Numbered from the stretch's first letter, positions 1 to 8,449 are shown. The stretch: DNA of 16,116 nt from Spirochaetaceae bacterium (GCA_003452735.1 DMNL01000045.1:1-16116), one strand, 5' to 3'. Made by a program: numbers and translations. Notes: generated by a model not told the origin, from the sequence alone.

Positions 1-1
1 T

Positions 2-809
2 GGCGGTAGGGCACGAGTGCTCCGGCTTCACCCTTTGGTTTCTTCCGAGATTGGCGACTATGACGTAGAGCGCATACTCACCTATGGGAGCCTCCCCGCC
101 ATCTACGATTCCGATGAGCCATGGCAAGACCTCAAAGCATATTCGGGAACCTATCTTAAAGAAGAAATAGCCGCAGAAGGCGCAGCGCTAAGGCTCGACG
201 CTTTTTCAAGGTCCTTGCACAGCGCAGCACTCTATTCCGGAAAGCAAGTCAATTTTGAAGCCTGGAGTTCGGATGCCGCAGTTCCAGCACGCACGGTGCG
301 CGAATATTTCTCGGTCCTCAGCGATACACTCATTGGCGAAATGCTAGAACCATGGAAGGGCGGTAAGAAGCGTAAACCAGCCCCTACCGGGAAGTGCTAT
401 TTCTTCGATATCGGAGTGAGGAATGCGCTTGCGGGAATTCGATCGATCGCTCCGGGCACCGACGAATACGGTAATGCGTTCGAGCATTTCATCTATGAAG
501 AACTTCTATGAAGAACTTCGCGCGTGGCTCGATTACCATCGCGATGACAGGCCGCTGACCTTCTGGAGAACCCAAGACAAAAAAGAAGTTGATTTCATTG
601 TTGGAGACGAAATCGCCATAGAAGTCAAAGCGGCTGAATTACCGCAGTACCGTCATCTCAAAGGGCTTATCGCCATTGCGGATGAAGCCACCTTCAAACA
701 TCGCATTCTGGTCTGTCAGGCTCCGGAGCCGCGCCTATCGGAAGGTATCGAGATTCTTCCAGTCAAGGTGTTCCTGGAAGCACTTTGGGCAGATACTCTT
801 ATCGAATAA
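2..809 (+). pseudogene. AAA+ ATPase with DUF4143 domain, 5'-partial and frameshifted
   Basis: This is the C-terminal part of an AAA_14/DUF4143 ATPase, a family of bacterial and archaeal P-loop ATPases of unclear role that often sit among mobile genes. The frame is open from the window edge; the opening residues GGRARVLRLHPL fit the junction after the ATPase core, so the Walker motifs lie outside the window. The DUF4143 part includes YGSLPAIY, the helix-turn-helix-like ARTVREYFSVLSDT and YFFDIGVRNAL. The frame stops at 509-511 just after FEHFIYEELL. The rest continues one frame over (YEELRAWLDYH, then the nuclease-fold-like VDFIVGDEIAIEVKAAE) to a TAA at 807-809. An exact 13-bp tandem duplication at 494-519 causes the break; removing one copy restores FEHFIYEELRAW. 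It is probably inactive. An ATG at 495 could in principle restart the C-terminal piece, but no ribosome binding site is seen there. Confidence 0.8.
494..519 (+). repeat. Exact 13-bp tandem duplication breaking the ATPase gene
   Basis: TATGAAGAACTTC occurs at 494-506 and again at 507-519 with no mismatch or gap. Thirteen is not a multiple of three, so the extra copy shifts the frame and brings the TGA at 509-511 into use. The repeated segment encodes YEEL, and the family-consistent sequence needs it once. Replication slippage is the simplest origin. Confidence 0.92.
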
Positions 810-839
810 AGAAATATCGATTCCGCTATTCCTTAGCAC

Positions 840-919
840 ATAAAAAAGTACTTACTGAAGTAATGTAAAATATTACATACCGAGGCGTATAAAAAACATC
901 TTACCGAAGAATGTAAAAT
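840..919 (+). repeat. Imperfect direct repeat, 32 and 31 bp
   Basis: The units at 840-871 and 889-919 share the pattern ATAAAAAA-N3-CTTAC-Y-GAAG-(one or two bases)-ATGTAAAAT. The differences are three bases in the N3 block, one T/C change and one base of length. Unit starts are 49 bp apart. Function is unknown; it could be paired regulator sites or decayed IS-end sequence. Confidence 0.6.
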
Positions 920-930
920 TGCCTTGACAT
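863..930 (+). promoter_or_regulatory. Paired ATGTAA dyads with a TTGACA box
   Basis: The first dyad is ATGTAA (863-868), a four-base spacer, then TTACAT (873-878). The second is ATGTAA (911-916), seven bases, then TTGACAT (924-930), so its right arm contains the perfect -35 hexamer TTGACA at 924-929. No good -10 element is seen 16-18 bp further on, so promoter activity is uncertain. A repressor bound to such dyads would cover the -35 box. The first annotated start downstream is about 300 bp away. Confidence 0.35.
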
Positions 931-1000
931 TAGCATATTGGAAATTTGCTCATTAAGAAGGATTATTAAAAGCTTCAGAATTTAACATAAATGAATAGCC

Positions 1001-1086
1001 AAGAATGAATCAATAATGAAAACTAACTTATTTGTTAGTAAACTATTAGACACATCGCTTGAAATTTGAAGTTGAGATTCATTCTT
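1001..1086. repeat. 11-bp inverted repeat, arms 64 bp apart; left arm recurs downstream of the operon
   Basis: AAGAATGAATC at 1001-1011 is the exact reverse complement of GATTCATTCTT at 1076-1086. The left arm, extended by one base to AAGAATGAATCA (1001-1012), occurs again directly oriented at 8310-8321, just past the stop of the helicase gene. The motif therefore flanks the two-gene operon. Confidence 0.55.
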
Positions 1087-1119
1087 ATCTAATACAATTT
1101 CTTTTATCAGATTGGTATG

Positions 1120-1148
1120 TTGCGGAATGAGTATCGTCATGAGATAAT
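1120..1148 (+). promoter_or_regulatory. Weak promoter candidate for the zinc-finger/helicase operon
   Basis: TTGCGG at 1120-1125 (3 of 6 to the -35 consensus), a 17-bp spacer and GATAAT at 1143-1148 (5 of 6 to the -10 consensus). It would give a leader of about 80 nt before the ATG at 1236. The -35 is poor, so the true promoter may lie elsewhere in the interval. Confidence 0.3.
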
Positions 1149-1235
1149 TTTCTGGGAATGAAACGATATAAATAATAATAATTTGGAGAATGAAGGGAAG
1201 TTATCTAAAAATCCTGCTCATGTGAGGTTTAGATA

Positions 1236-3611
1236 ATGATATATCAGGTTAAATTGTTTCTGAGCATAGCCATATTCCTTATTGGACTTGTTGGACTTGC
1301 CGCTTTGATTTCCCTAATGTTCAAGAAAAAAGAAAAAGATACAAAAAAAGCAAGGATTGAAAACGAAACGAAGAAAGATGATAGAAACGAAACTATGCAG
1401 CTAGGTATAGATGAACTGTCTACACCAATGAATTGGGGTTCATTATCTAAAACTACCAATGCAGAGAATGCAATAAATCTTGAATTATCAGAAAAGCTTT
1501 CAAATGGATTTCCCTTAGGGCAAAATGAAATGCCTTCAACAGATGATTCAGAGATTAAAGAGCCATCTCATAAAATAGAGGACTACAATAACCTTCCTGG
1601 TGAAAAAGATACCCAGCTTATATATGAAGCACAAGAAAAAAGAAAGAAAGTTGAGCCAGAGCATCGCGGCGGGAAGTATGTTGGCACAGAAAGCAATGCT
1701 CCTGCTTATATAGAAAAAACTGAATGCGCAAAATGCAATGAAAATGGTTGCTTAATCAGCCTTATATGTATAAAAAAATCTATTGGCTGGAAGCTTGAAG
1801 TTGAGCTTGAAATTCTGGAAGGGCAAAACTGCATAATCTCAGTAATGCAGAATACTACTGAGCTTGAAGTGTCGGATGAATCCGATGCATGCTATACACT
1901 AGCAAATGCTTACTCGAATATTTGCATAATATTGGAAAGCAATGGTATTGAAAAGTCAAAGAACTTGACTATGCCTTCATTCCCAATGCTATTCAGAATT
2001 GAATCGAAAAACAAAGCAATACACACAACATCGGCGTCAAAAGGTGAATACCTTTGCTTGATTCCAGACAACTGGAGTAAGCCGCTTGCTGGATGCGCAG
2101 CAATTTCACCTGAACAAACAACAATTCCTCATATTATTGCATACTATTTCTACTTGGATGACGAGGACAGTAATTCTATTTCATTCTCTAATCCTGAAGG
2201 AAGAGTAATAAATATCAATTCGAGAAAAAAAGGTAGATTTGTGCTTGAGGGAAACAGACTAACATATTCAAGAAAGACGGGAGTTGAATATTTCGTGGAT
2301 TCTTTTCCTAAAATTTGCTACAGGAATAAGTCTGTCGCTAATATGGCAACGCTTGTTGGCACTCTAGTATTTGGGATGAACGAAGGATCTAAATTCGATA
2401 GAAAGAGATATAGTAAAAAATATAGTCGGGATTGCGATTCTCTGTATTGCCTAAGCCTACAAGATATTTTTAATGAGGGAAAAGAAAGTGCTTCTAAGAA
2501 ACCTCCTTCTGGAAGATATTATGTGCGGATATACGACCATGAAGACATACTCATAGAGAGCTTTGCTTTTTATTTCCTTGCAGAATATTTCGAAATAAAG
2601 ATTGATAATGAAGATATTTTACCGACAGTAGATGGGCATAGATCAGTTACTATAAGTTTTTGCCATGATTCAAACTACAATATAGCTAATGATAATAATC
2701 TAGAAAATATCTCAATTATTGAACGCACTGAGAAAACCATCGTCTTTAAGCTAAAACCTCGTTGTGGCATAGAAGAACTAAATTTCAAAATTGAAATAGA
2801 TGGCTATTCGTTCAAATTACCTCTTTACATACCAAGATTATGGTGGACAATACATCAAAATAACGAATTGAACATAATATGGCAAGATCGAGCTATAAAT
2901 CTAGCTAGACGTGATTGTTCAGCTTCTTCGGAAACATCAATAATTATTTATATTCCAGAGATGCTTTATGATATTGATATTTTCATAGGTTTCGATGCAA
3001 AAAATAAAAAAGTATATAAAAGGAAAAAATCTGAGAACTCAATCGAAATAAATATGAGGGATTTTAGTGACCATCCGTATCTTTCAATACCGGGAGTTCA
3101 CGATCTTAAACTATGGGTGAAGGAAAAGCAGAGATATACATCGGTAACATTCTGTAAGATAACAGTGCTTCTTATATGCTCAATTTGTGGTTTTTCATCA
3201 ACCGAAGAAATAGAAATGAAACAGCATTATAGCAATAATCATATTTGTGATGATTTTGAAAGCCTAACATATGAAGAATTAAGAGCGTTACAGCCCGATC
3301 TTCCGGCTAGAATAATTCAATGCATCTATTGCGGATATTATATTGCCGAAACAATAGAACAGCATGAGACAACAGAAATGTGCCACCATATAGAAAAATC
3401 CTGTCCAATGGTAAATCACGATTCATTAGAGCCTTCTAAGAAGTGCTTTAGATCTATAACTAACCCAGAAGAAATCAAGCAACATGTAATAGAGAATCTT
3501 GAGCTTCATCGTAAGTGCAAACAATGCAATGAAATCATCGATGATGAAAATGAATTTATGAATCATATTATGAAAAAACATGGCAAGAAGAAAATGTATA
3601 AATTGGGATAA
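1236..3611 (+). CDS. Membrane-anchored protein with C-terminal C2H2-type zinc fingers
   Basis: 791 aa, not matched to a named family. One hydrophobic segment (about residues 7-29) is followed by the strongly basic stretch KKKEKDTKK, which predicts a single N-terminal anchor with the bulk of the protein in the cytoplasm. Residues 40-160 are polar and probably flexible, ending near an RGG motif (144-146). A Cys cluster follows (C164, C167, C172), then a long beta-rich middle. The C-terminus carries three fingers: C648-C651-H664-H669 (C-X2-C-X12-H-X4-H), C696-C699-H710-C716 and C761-C764-H777-H782 (again C-X2-C-X12-H-X4-H). The ATG is preceded by GAGG nine bases upstream. It is co-directional with the helicase gene 15 nt downstream, so the two probably work together. 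Position next to a DruE-like helicase makes it a possible DruH-type partner, but I cannot confirm homology. I infer nucleic-acid or protein binding at the membrane face. Confidence 0.75.
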   Translation: MIYQVKLFLSIAIFLIGLVGLAALISLMFKKKEKDTKKARIENETKKDDRNETMQLGIDELSTPMNWGSLSKTTNAENAINLELSEKLSNGFPLGQNEMPSTDDSEIKEPSHKIEDYNNLPGEKDTQLIYEAQEKRKKVEPEHRGGKYVGTESNAPAYIEKTECAKCNENGCLISLICIKKSIGWKLEVELEILEGQNCIISVMQNTTELEVSDESDACYTLANAYSNICIILESNGIEKSKNLTMPSFPMLFRIESKNKAIHTTSASKGEYLCLIPDNWSKPLAGCAAISPEQTTIPHIIAYYFYLDDEDSNSISFSNPEGRVININSRKKGRFVLEGNRLTYSRKTGVEYFVDSFPKICYRNKSVANMATLVGTLVFGMNEGSKFDRKRYSKKYSRDCDSLYCLSLQDIFNEGKESASKKPPSGRYYVRIYDHEDILIESFAFYFLAEYFEIKIDNEDILPTVDGHRSVTISFCHDSNYNIANDNNLENISIIERTEKTIVFKLKPRCGIEELNFKIEIDGYSFKLPLYIPRLWWTIHQNNELNIIWQDRAINLARRDCSASSETSIIIYIPEMLYDIDIFIGFDAKNKKVYKRKKSENSIEINMRDFSDHPYLSIPGVHDLKLWVKEKQRYTSVTFCKITVLLICSICGFSSTEEIEMKQHYSNNHICDDFESLTYEELRALQPDLPARIIQCIYCGYYIAETIEQHETTEMCHHIEKSCPMVNHDSLEPSKKCFRSITNPEEIKQHVIENLELHRKCKQCNEIIDDENEFMNHIMKKHGKKKMYKLG

Positions 3612-3615
3612 ATAT

Positions 3616-3629
3616 GGAGGAATGGAGTG
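3616..3629 (+). promoter_or_regulatory. Ribosome binding site fixing a GTG start
   Basis: GGAGG at 3616-3620 lies six bases before GTG at 3627-3629. The ATG at 3622-3624 is out of frame with the helicase and too close to the Shine-Dalgarno site. This supports initiation at GTG and translation coupled to the upstream gene, whose stop is at 3609-3611. Confidence 0.75.
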
Positions 3630-6600
3630 AATTTTTTAAACGCAGCGCACATTGTAGAAGAAAAATACCGAAACTATCTTAAGACGACATTCTATTTCCG
3701 GGATCCGGAGCTTAAAAAATCATTTGAAGAAAGTCTTGAAGAAGGGTGCCTTTACAATGGACCATTTATTGAAGCAATACCTGCATTCGCTCGCGGTGAG
3801 ACGCCTAGAAATCTATTTGAGAAACTCGGATTTAAGGACATTGATGAAGGATTTCTTTCGGCTTTATATGGCGACAGACCGCTTTACAGTCACCAGGAAA
3901 AGGCATTTCATCTAGCACTTTCAAATGAAAATTACGTAGTAGCTACAGGAACTGGAAGTGGAAAAACCGAAGCATTTCTTTATCCAATTCTTTTTCATCT
4001 ATATCAAGAATTCTTAAGCGGAAATCTGAAGGAAGGTATAAGAGCTATTATTCTATATCCGATGAATGCCCTGGCAAATGATCAAAGAGATCGCCTTGGC
4101 GATATAGGAGGGATTCTGAATAAAATGAAGTCGCAGTTTCGGTTCACCTTCGGGCAATTCATTGGAGAAACACCCGATGATGCAAATGATTCTAAAAGAA
4201 ACGCGAGGTATCATTTAGATTGCAGACTTCCTGGAGAGTTAGTGTTGAGATCTGAAATGAGGAGTTCTCCTCCCCATATTCTTCTTACTAACTACTCGAT
4301 GCTAGAGTACATCCTCTTGCGTCCACATGATAGCCAACTATTTGATAATGGAGCTTCTAGTTGCTTTAAATTTATAGTCCTTGATGAAGTTCATCAATAT
4401 AGTGGCTCTCGTGGAGCCGAGATGGCTATGCTCATGCGCCGCCTAAAACAGAGATTAAAAGATGGAGGCTGTAAAAATCGGTTCCAATGCATTGCTACAA
4501 GTGCAACCTTAAGTGATCCTGTTGAATCAAATTCTAATATATCACGATTCGTCTCTGAATTATTTGGAGAACCTTTTTCCGATGAAAATATAATTATCAC
4601 AGAAAGAAACGAAAGAGTTATGTCAGACTATGAGCTTAAGTCTGATGATTACCAATTATTGAAAAGAGTCTTACTTGAAAATGATCAAGAATCTGTCGAG
4701 AAAGCCTACGAACTATATATACAAATTGAAGGGGAAAAACCTGAGTCTGCAGACATTCCGAGGATTGTCGGAGCGATTCTTAAGCATGATAAAAAGACAT
4801 ACTCATTATTGGCGATGCTAGACAAATCAGCAAAATCTATTGATGAGTTAGGAGAAAAGCTTTTTCCAGAAAGACCAGCTGTAGAAAGGATGACCCTTAC
4901 AGACTTGCTTATACAACTCCTTATCAAAGCAAAGGATCCTAAATCTGGGAATGTGCTTTTATCAGCAAGGTATCATTTTTTCCTAAGATCTCTAGAAGGA
5001 GCTTTTATTTCCTATTACCCAAGAAAGCGCATTTTCCTTGACAGGAGAATAATGGATCAGAATGCTGCAGTTTTTGAGGTTGCATTATGCAGAGAGTGCG
5101 GCCAACATTACATTATAGGAAAGATAAAAAACGGGAAATTAGTGGAAGCAGTAAAGGACCCAAGCCAAGCTGAATTCGAAATATCGTATTTTCGTCCGCT
5201 TGATGACTCTAACTTATATGAAGAAGAAGATGAATTAGAGAATAGGCTTGCTTTGAAAAAGTATTCTCTTTGTCTTATCTGCGGTGCGATCGTGCAAGAG
5301 AAAAAAAGGGGTGGTCTTCAATGCTGCCACAATAATAGCATTACTGTAGTAAGAGAGGAAAGTTCAAATGAAGATGGAAACAAACAAATAAGCAGATGCG
5401 GCTTGTGTGGATTTACAGGAGGCAATAGGGATCCAGTGAGGTCAATTATTTATGGTACCGATGGACCCAATGTAGTGATTGTAACTTCCTTGTTTCAGCT
5501 TCTTCCCGAAGGGAAGAAGAAAATCCTTGCCTTTGCGGACAATAGGCAAGAAGCGGCCTTTTTTGCATGGTATCTTGAGGATTCCTACAAAGAAATAGCA
5601 AGAAGAAACGCAATGTATAAAATTTTATATGGGATTGGAAAGTATCCATCTGATGGCTTGAGTCTGGTATCTCTTTTTGACTTGGCTTACAAAAGATCAA
5701 AGAACTATTTTCAAGACCAGCTATCTGATGATGAATCAACTATAAAAAAGAAAATACAAATTGCATTTTATAGAGAGCTCCTGACAAATGAAAAGCGCAT
5801 ATCTCTGGAAGGAGTTGGATTAATCAAATGGAAGCTGGTGCTGCCAGAAGAGCTTGAAGTTCCGGAATCGCTGCTTGATCCTCCATGGTATCTTAGCAAG
5901 GGCCAGGCAAGAGATCTAATTGCGCATTTATTGGATATGCTGCGAGCCGATAAGGCGATCGAAATTAATTCTTTACCAGATTTCTTTATTAATTTTTCAG
6001 ATCTGTCTATAAAAGGCACTCAATTTCAAGTAAAAACAGGAGAGATTCTTGGCAATCGATATATGCGCTGTTGGAATGGAAGAAGAGGAGGAAGGGCAAA
6101 ATATCTAAGTAAGATTCTGATGAGAAAAGGGATATGTGAAAAAGAAGCTCTGGATCTTGCTGTGCAATGTCTTGGGCAGATCTGGGACAGTATCAGCGAA
6201 TATGATGAAAACTCGAACCTAGATGATAGAATACTTTATCCTATTGATGGCGCGCGCAGACTGAATCCGAATTGGTACAGGGTCTTCCTTACGGACAAAA
6301 TGAATGATGTATTTATATGCGATAAATGCAGCAGAATTCATACAGAAAACATTTTCGGAATATGTAGTACGCCTCGCTGCAATGGTGAGCTTATAAAGCT
6401 TAATGAAGAAACCTTGGATGACAATCATTATAGGCAGCTTTACAAATCTGATATGATTCCAAAGATGAGGGTTGAGGAGCACACTGCTCAGCTTGATCAC
6501 GAAATGGCGAGAATGTTTCAAAATGAGTTCAAGAACGACAAAATAGATGTGCTGAGCTGCTCAACTACCTTTGAACTAGGGGTCGATCTCGGAAATTTAG

Positions 6601-8306
6601 ACAATGTATTCTTGAGAAATGTGCCTCCTGAGGCTTTTAATTACGCGCAGCGTGTTGGTAGATCCGGAAGAAGACCCGGAAATCCAGGTCTTGCAATTAC
6701 CTACTGCAGGCGCGCTCCACATGATCTATTTTATTTCTCTAATCCTGAGCTAATGATAAATGGTAAAATCAGAGCACCTTCAATTTCTCTCCGGAATGAA
6801 AAGATTATTATTAGGCACATGACTGCATATGCACTATCAAGGTTTTTCCATCAATTTCCTTGCAGATTTCGCTCGGTCAATGAATTCTTAAATGATCTCA
6901 ATAATCCAAAAGCGACTTTTGACTTAAGGGTATTTATCAACAATAATGCTTCAAGCATGATACAGGATCTAAAAATAATAATTCCTGAAGAAATGCATGA
7001 CAATGTTGGCCTAAATAGTGGAGAATGGATTGAACTTATTTCTGGAATTGGAGATAAAAATAAGAACGAAAGCAGGCTATATCTTGCGGAAATTGAAGTA
7101 TCCAGTGATTATAGAGCTGCCTGTATGGTTGAATTGCAGGCGAAGAATGAGGGAAAATATAAACTTGCGCAATGGGCCAATGATCGCAAGAGAACAATTG
7201 AAGATGAAGATGTGCTTTCGTTCTTATCACGCAAAGCGGTTATACCTAAGTATGGGTTCCCAGTAGATGTTGTCGATCTAGATACCAATAGAACTCGCGC
7301 AGGACAAGAATCTTTAAAAGTATTACTGCAAAGAGATCTATCAATTGCAATCTCCGAATTTGCGCCCTCAAGTTCTATTATTGCTAATAAAAAGGAATGG
7401 ACTTCCTTCGGGATAAAAAGAGTTCCAGAGAAAGAGCTACAAAAATTATACTATAAATGTTGTGAAAAACATAATACATTTGTAAGCTGGAATCCTGGAG
7501 AGCCGGAACCTGAGCTGCCATGTAAAGATAACAGTATGAAATTTACCTATATAATCCCTCAATTCGGCTTTATTACAAGTATTAATCCGCCTAAAAACCC
7601 AACAGGAAGGGTAGAAAAGGTCTTTTCCACAAGACCATACTTCGCTGGAATACTTGGAACTGATACTGCTTCTTTCCTTGCACCTAAAAATGATCCGATT
7701 GTTGAAATAACCAAATCTACTAGGGGCAAATTGGTTGTTCTATGTGAGGGAAAGAAAGCATCAGGATTCTATATTTGTGAACAGTGCGGAGCAGGATTTA
7801 GAGAAAGGCCTGGATTAAATAAACCCCATCTTACAAGCATGAACCAGCCTTGCAATGGGCAACTAGAGCAGGTATATCTTGGCCATGAATTTGTGACAGA
7901 TATAGTACAAATTAGAATTAAAAGATTATTAGGATCTGTTAGCAATCGTCTCTGGTTTGCTTATTCTCTTGGATATGCTCTTCTTGCGGGCACAGCTGAG
8001 ATACTAGAAATTCCAGTAAATGATATAAACATTACAGTCGGCAGGCTAATGGAAGACGAAGAGATTCCTCTGATAATGTATGATGATGTACCAGGCGGTG
8101 CAGGCTTGGTTTCAAATCTTGAACAGCCTCAGACTTTCAAAAAATGTCTGGAGGCTGCGCGTGATAGAGTAAATGGCAGCTGCGGATGTGCAGAAGACAC
8201 AAGTTGCTATGGATGTTTGCGCAGCTATAGAAATCAATTTGTACATCCTTATTTACAGAGAGGAGCTGCATGGTCCTTCCTCAACCAATTACTAGACAGA
8301 ATATGA
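3627..8306 (+). CDS. DruE/MrfA-like superfamily 2 helicase with C-terminal DUF1998
   Basis: 1559-aa ATP-dependent DEAD/DEAH helicase of the COG1205 type. Visible motifs: Walker A ATGTGSGKT (106-114), YPMNALANDQ after it, Walker B DEVH (253-256), motif III SATL (292-295), and in the second RecA domain GVDLG (985-989) and QRVGRSGRR (1008-1016). An insert between the RecA halves carries Cys pairs that look like zinc ribbons (C488/C491, C549/C552, C898/C901 with C913/C918). Another pair is at C1384/C1387. The C-terminus has VPGGAGL (1488-1494) and a Cys cluster C1519, C1521, C1527, C1530, as in DUF1998, which binds metal in MrfA. MrfA repairs DNA; DruE is the core helicase of the Druantia phage-defence system; DISARM splits the DUF1998 part into DrmB. 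Size and two-gene setting favour a Druantia III-like defence role. Start is GTG with a good GGAGG site. All core motifs are intact. Confidence 0.88.
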   Translation: MNFLNAAHIVEEKYRNYLKTTFYFRDPELKKSFEESLEEGCLYNGPFIEAIPAFARGETPRNLFEKLGFKDIDEGFLSALYGDRPLYSHQEKAFHLALSNENYVVATGTGSGKTEAFLYPILFHLYQEFLSGNLKEGIRAIILYPMNALANDQRDRLGDIGGILNKMKSQFRFTFGQFIGETPDDANDSKRNARYHLDCRLPGELVLRSEMRSSPPHILLTNYSMLEYILLRPHDSQLFDNGASSCFKFIVLDEVHQYSGSRGAEMAMLMRRLKQRLKDGGCKNRFQCIATSATLSDPVESNSNISRFVSELFGEPFSDENIIITERNERVMSDYELKSDDYQLLKRVLLENDQESVEKAYELYIQIEGEKPESADIPRIVGAILKHDKKTYSLLAMLDKSAKSIDELGEKLFPERPAVERMTLTDLLIQLLIKAKDPKSGNVLLSARYHFFLRSLEGAFISYYPRKRIFLDRRIMDQNAAVFEVALCRECGQHYIIGKIKNGKLVEAVKDPSQAEFEISYFRPLDDSNLYEEEDELENRLALKKYSLCLICGAIVQEKKRGGLQCCHNNSITVVREESSNEDGNKQISRCGLCGFTGGNRDPVRSIIYGTDGPNVVIVTSLFQLLPEGKKKILAFADNRQEAAFFAWYLEDSYKEIARRNAMYKILYGIGKYPSDGLSLVSLFDLAYKRSKNYFQDQLSDDESTIKKKIQIAFYRELLTNEKRISLEGVGLIKWKLVLPEELEVPESLLDPPWYLSKGQARDLIAHLLDMLRADKAIEINSLPDFFINFSDLSIKGTQFQVKTGEILGNRYMRCWNGRRGGRAKYLSKILMRKGICEKEALDLAVQCLGQIWDSISEYDENSNLDDRILYPIDGARRLNPNWYRVFLTDKMNDVFICDKCSRIHTENIFGICSTPRCNGELIKLNEETLDDNHYRQLYKSDMIPKMRVEEHTAQLDHEMARMFQNEFKNDKIDVLSCSTTFELGVDLGNLDNVFLRNVPPEAFNYAQRVGRSGRRPGNPGLAITYCRRAPHDLFYFSNPELMINGKIRAPSISLRNEKIIIRHMTAYALSRFFHQFPCRFRSVNEFLNDLNNPKATFDLRVFINNNASSMIQDLKIIIPEEMHDNVGLNSGEWIELISGIGDKNKNESRLYLAEIEVSSDYRAACMVELQAKNEGKYKLAQWANDRKRTIEDEDVLSFLSRKAVIPKYGFPVDVVDLDTNRTRAGQESLKVLLQRDLSIAISEFAPSSSIIANKKEWTSFGIKRVPEKELQKLYYKCCEKHNTFVSWNPGEPEPELPCKDNSMKFTYIIPQFGFITSINPPKNPTGRVEKVFSTRPYFAGILGTDTASFLAPKNDPIVEITKSTRGKLVVLCEGKKASGFYICEQCGAGFRERPGLNKPHLTSMNQPCNGQLEQVYLGHEFVTDIVQIRIKRLLGSVSNRLWFAYSLGYALLAGTAEILEIPVNDINITVGRLMEDEEIPLIMYDDVPGGAGLVSNLEQPQTFKKCLEAARDRVNGSCGCAEDTSCYGCLRSYRNQFVHPYLQRGAAWSFLNQLLDRI

Positions 8307-8322
8307 TTCAAGAATGAATCAT
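8303..8322 (+). repeat. Perfect 8-bp stem hairpin over the helicase stop codon
   Basis: ATGATTCA (8303-8310), loop AGAA, TGAATCAT (8315-8322). The left arm includes the TGA stop (8304-8306). It is AT-rich and has no following T-run, so it is not a clear intrinsic terminator. A second, looser dyad TTTCTTA (8341-8347) / TAAGAAA (8388-8394) lies downstream and could help end or stabilise the transcript. Confidence 0.5.
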
Positions 8323-8421
8323 TGCGAGAGCATTTGCCTATTTCTTAGCATTAATCTGTGTTGGATTAGATAATTCAAATCTTAAGTTAAGAAAATGATA
8401 AGATATAGAGAAGTAGCCACG

Positions 8422-8449
8422 TCTCCTGTAAAGTAAATTGTCCACATAA
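8422..8449 (+). repeat. IS-end-like repeat, copy 1
   Basis: Begins TCTCCTGTAAAGTA and continues with TTGTC; 24 of 28 positions match the copy at 9825-9852 in the same orientation. It sits about 30 bp beyond the 3' end of the IS30 relic, where the terminal repeat of that element would be expected. Confidence 0.6.

Larger units (their letters stand above)
810..1235. other. AT-rich non-coding interval with repeats
   Basis: No convincing gene is seen on either strand. The interval holds an imperfect 31/32-bp direct repeat (840-919), two ATGTAA-type dyads, one overlapping a TTGACA box (863-930), a widely spaced 11-bp inverted repeat (1001-1011 and 1076-1086) and a short hairpin with arms ACTAAC (1022-1027) and GTTAGT (1034-1039). 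A weak promoter candidate for the downstream operon lies at 1120-1148. The interval separates the higher-GC ATPase remnant from the AT-rich operon and may hold the left boundary of the inserted cassette. Confidence 0.6.

Noticed and set aside
840..919. CRISPR array
   Set aside because: Only two imperfect units with a 17-bp gap, no further repeats and no cas genes.
924..952. Complete promoter built on the TTGACA at 924-929
   Set aside because: At 16-18 bp spacing the only candidates (such as TTGCTC or TGCTCA) do not resemble a -10 box.
4394..6521. Several minus-strand open frames opposite the helicase
   Set aside because: Antisense shadows of a gene with intact motifs throughout; the proteins are low-complexity and unrelated to known families.
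3627..8306. DISARM system
   Set aside because: In DISARM the DUF1998 protein (DrmB) is separate from the helicase, and DrmC (PLD) and a methylase are expected. Here DUF1998 is fused to the helicase and no PLD or methylase gene is present.
8303..8394. Intrinsic terminator after the helicase operon
   Set aside because: The stems are AT-rich and no T-run follows, so a confident terminator call is not supported; kept only as a hairpin.
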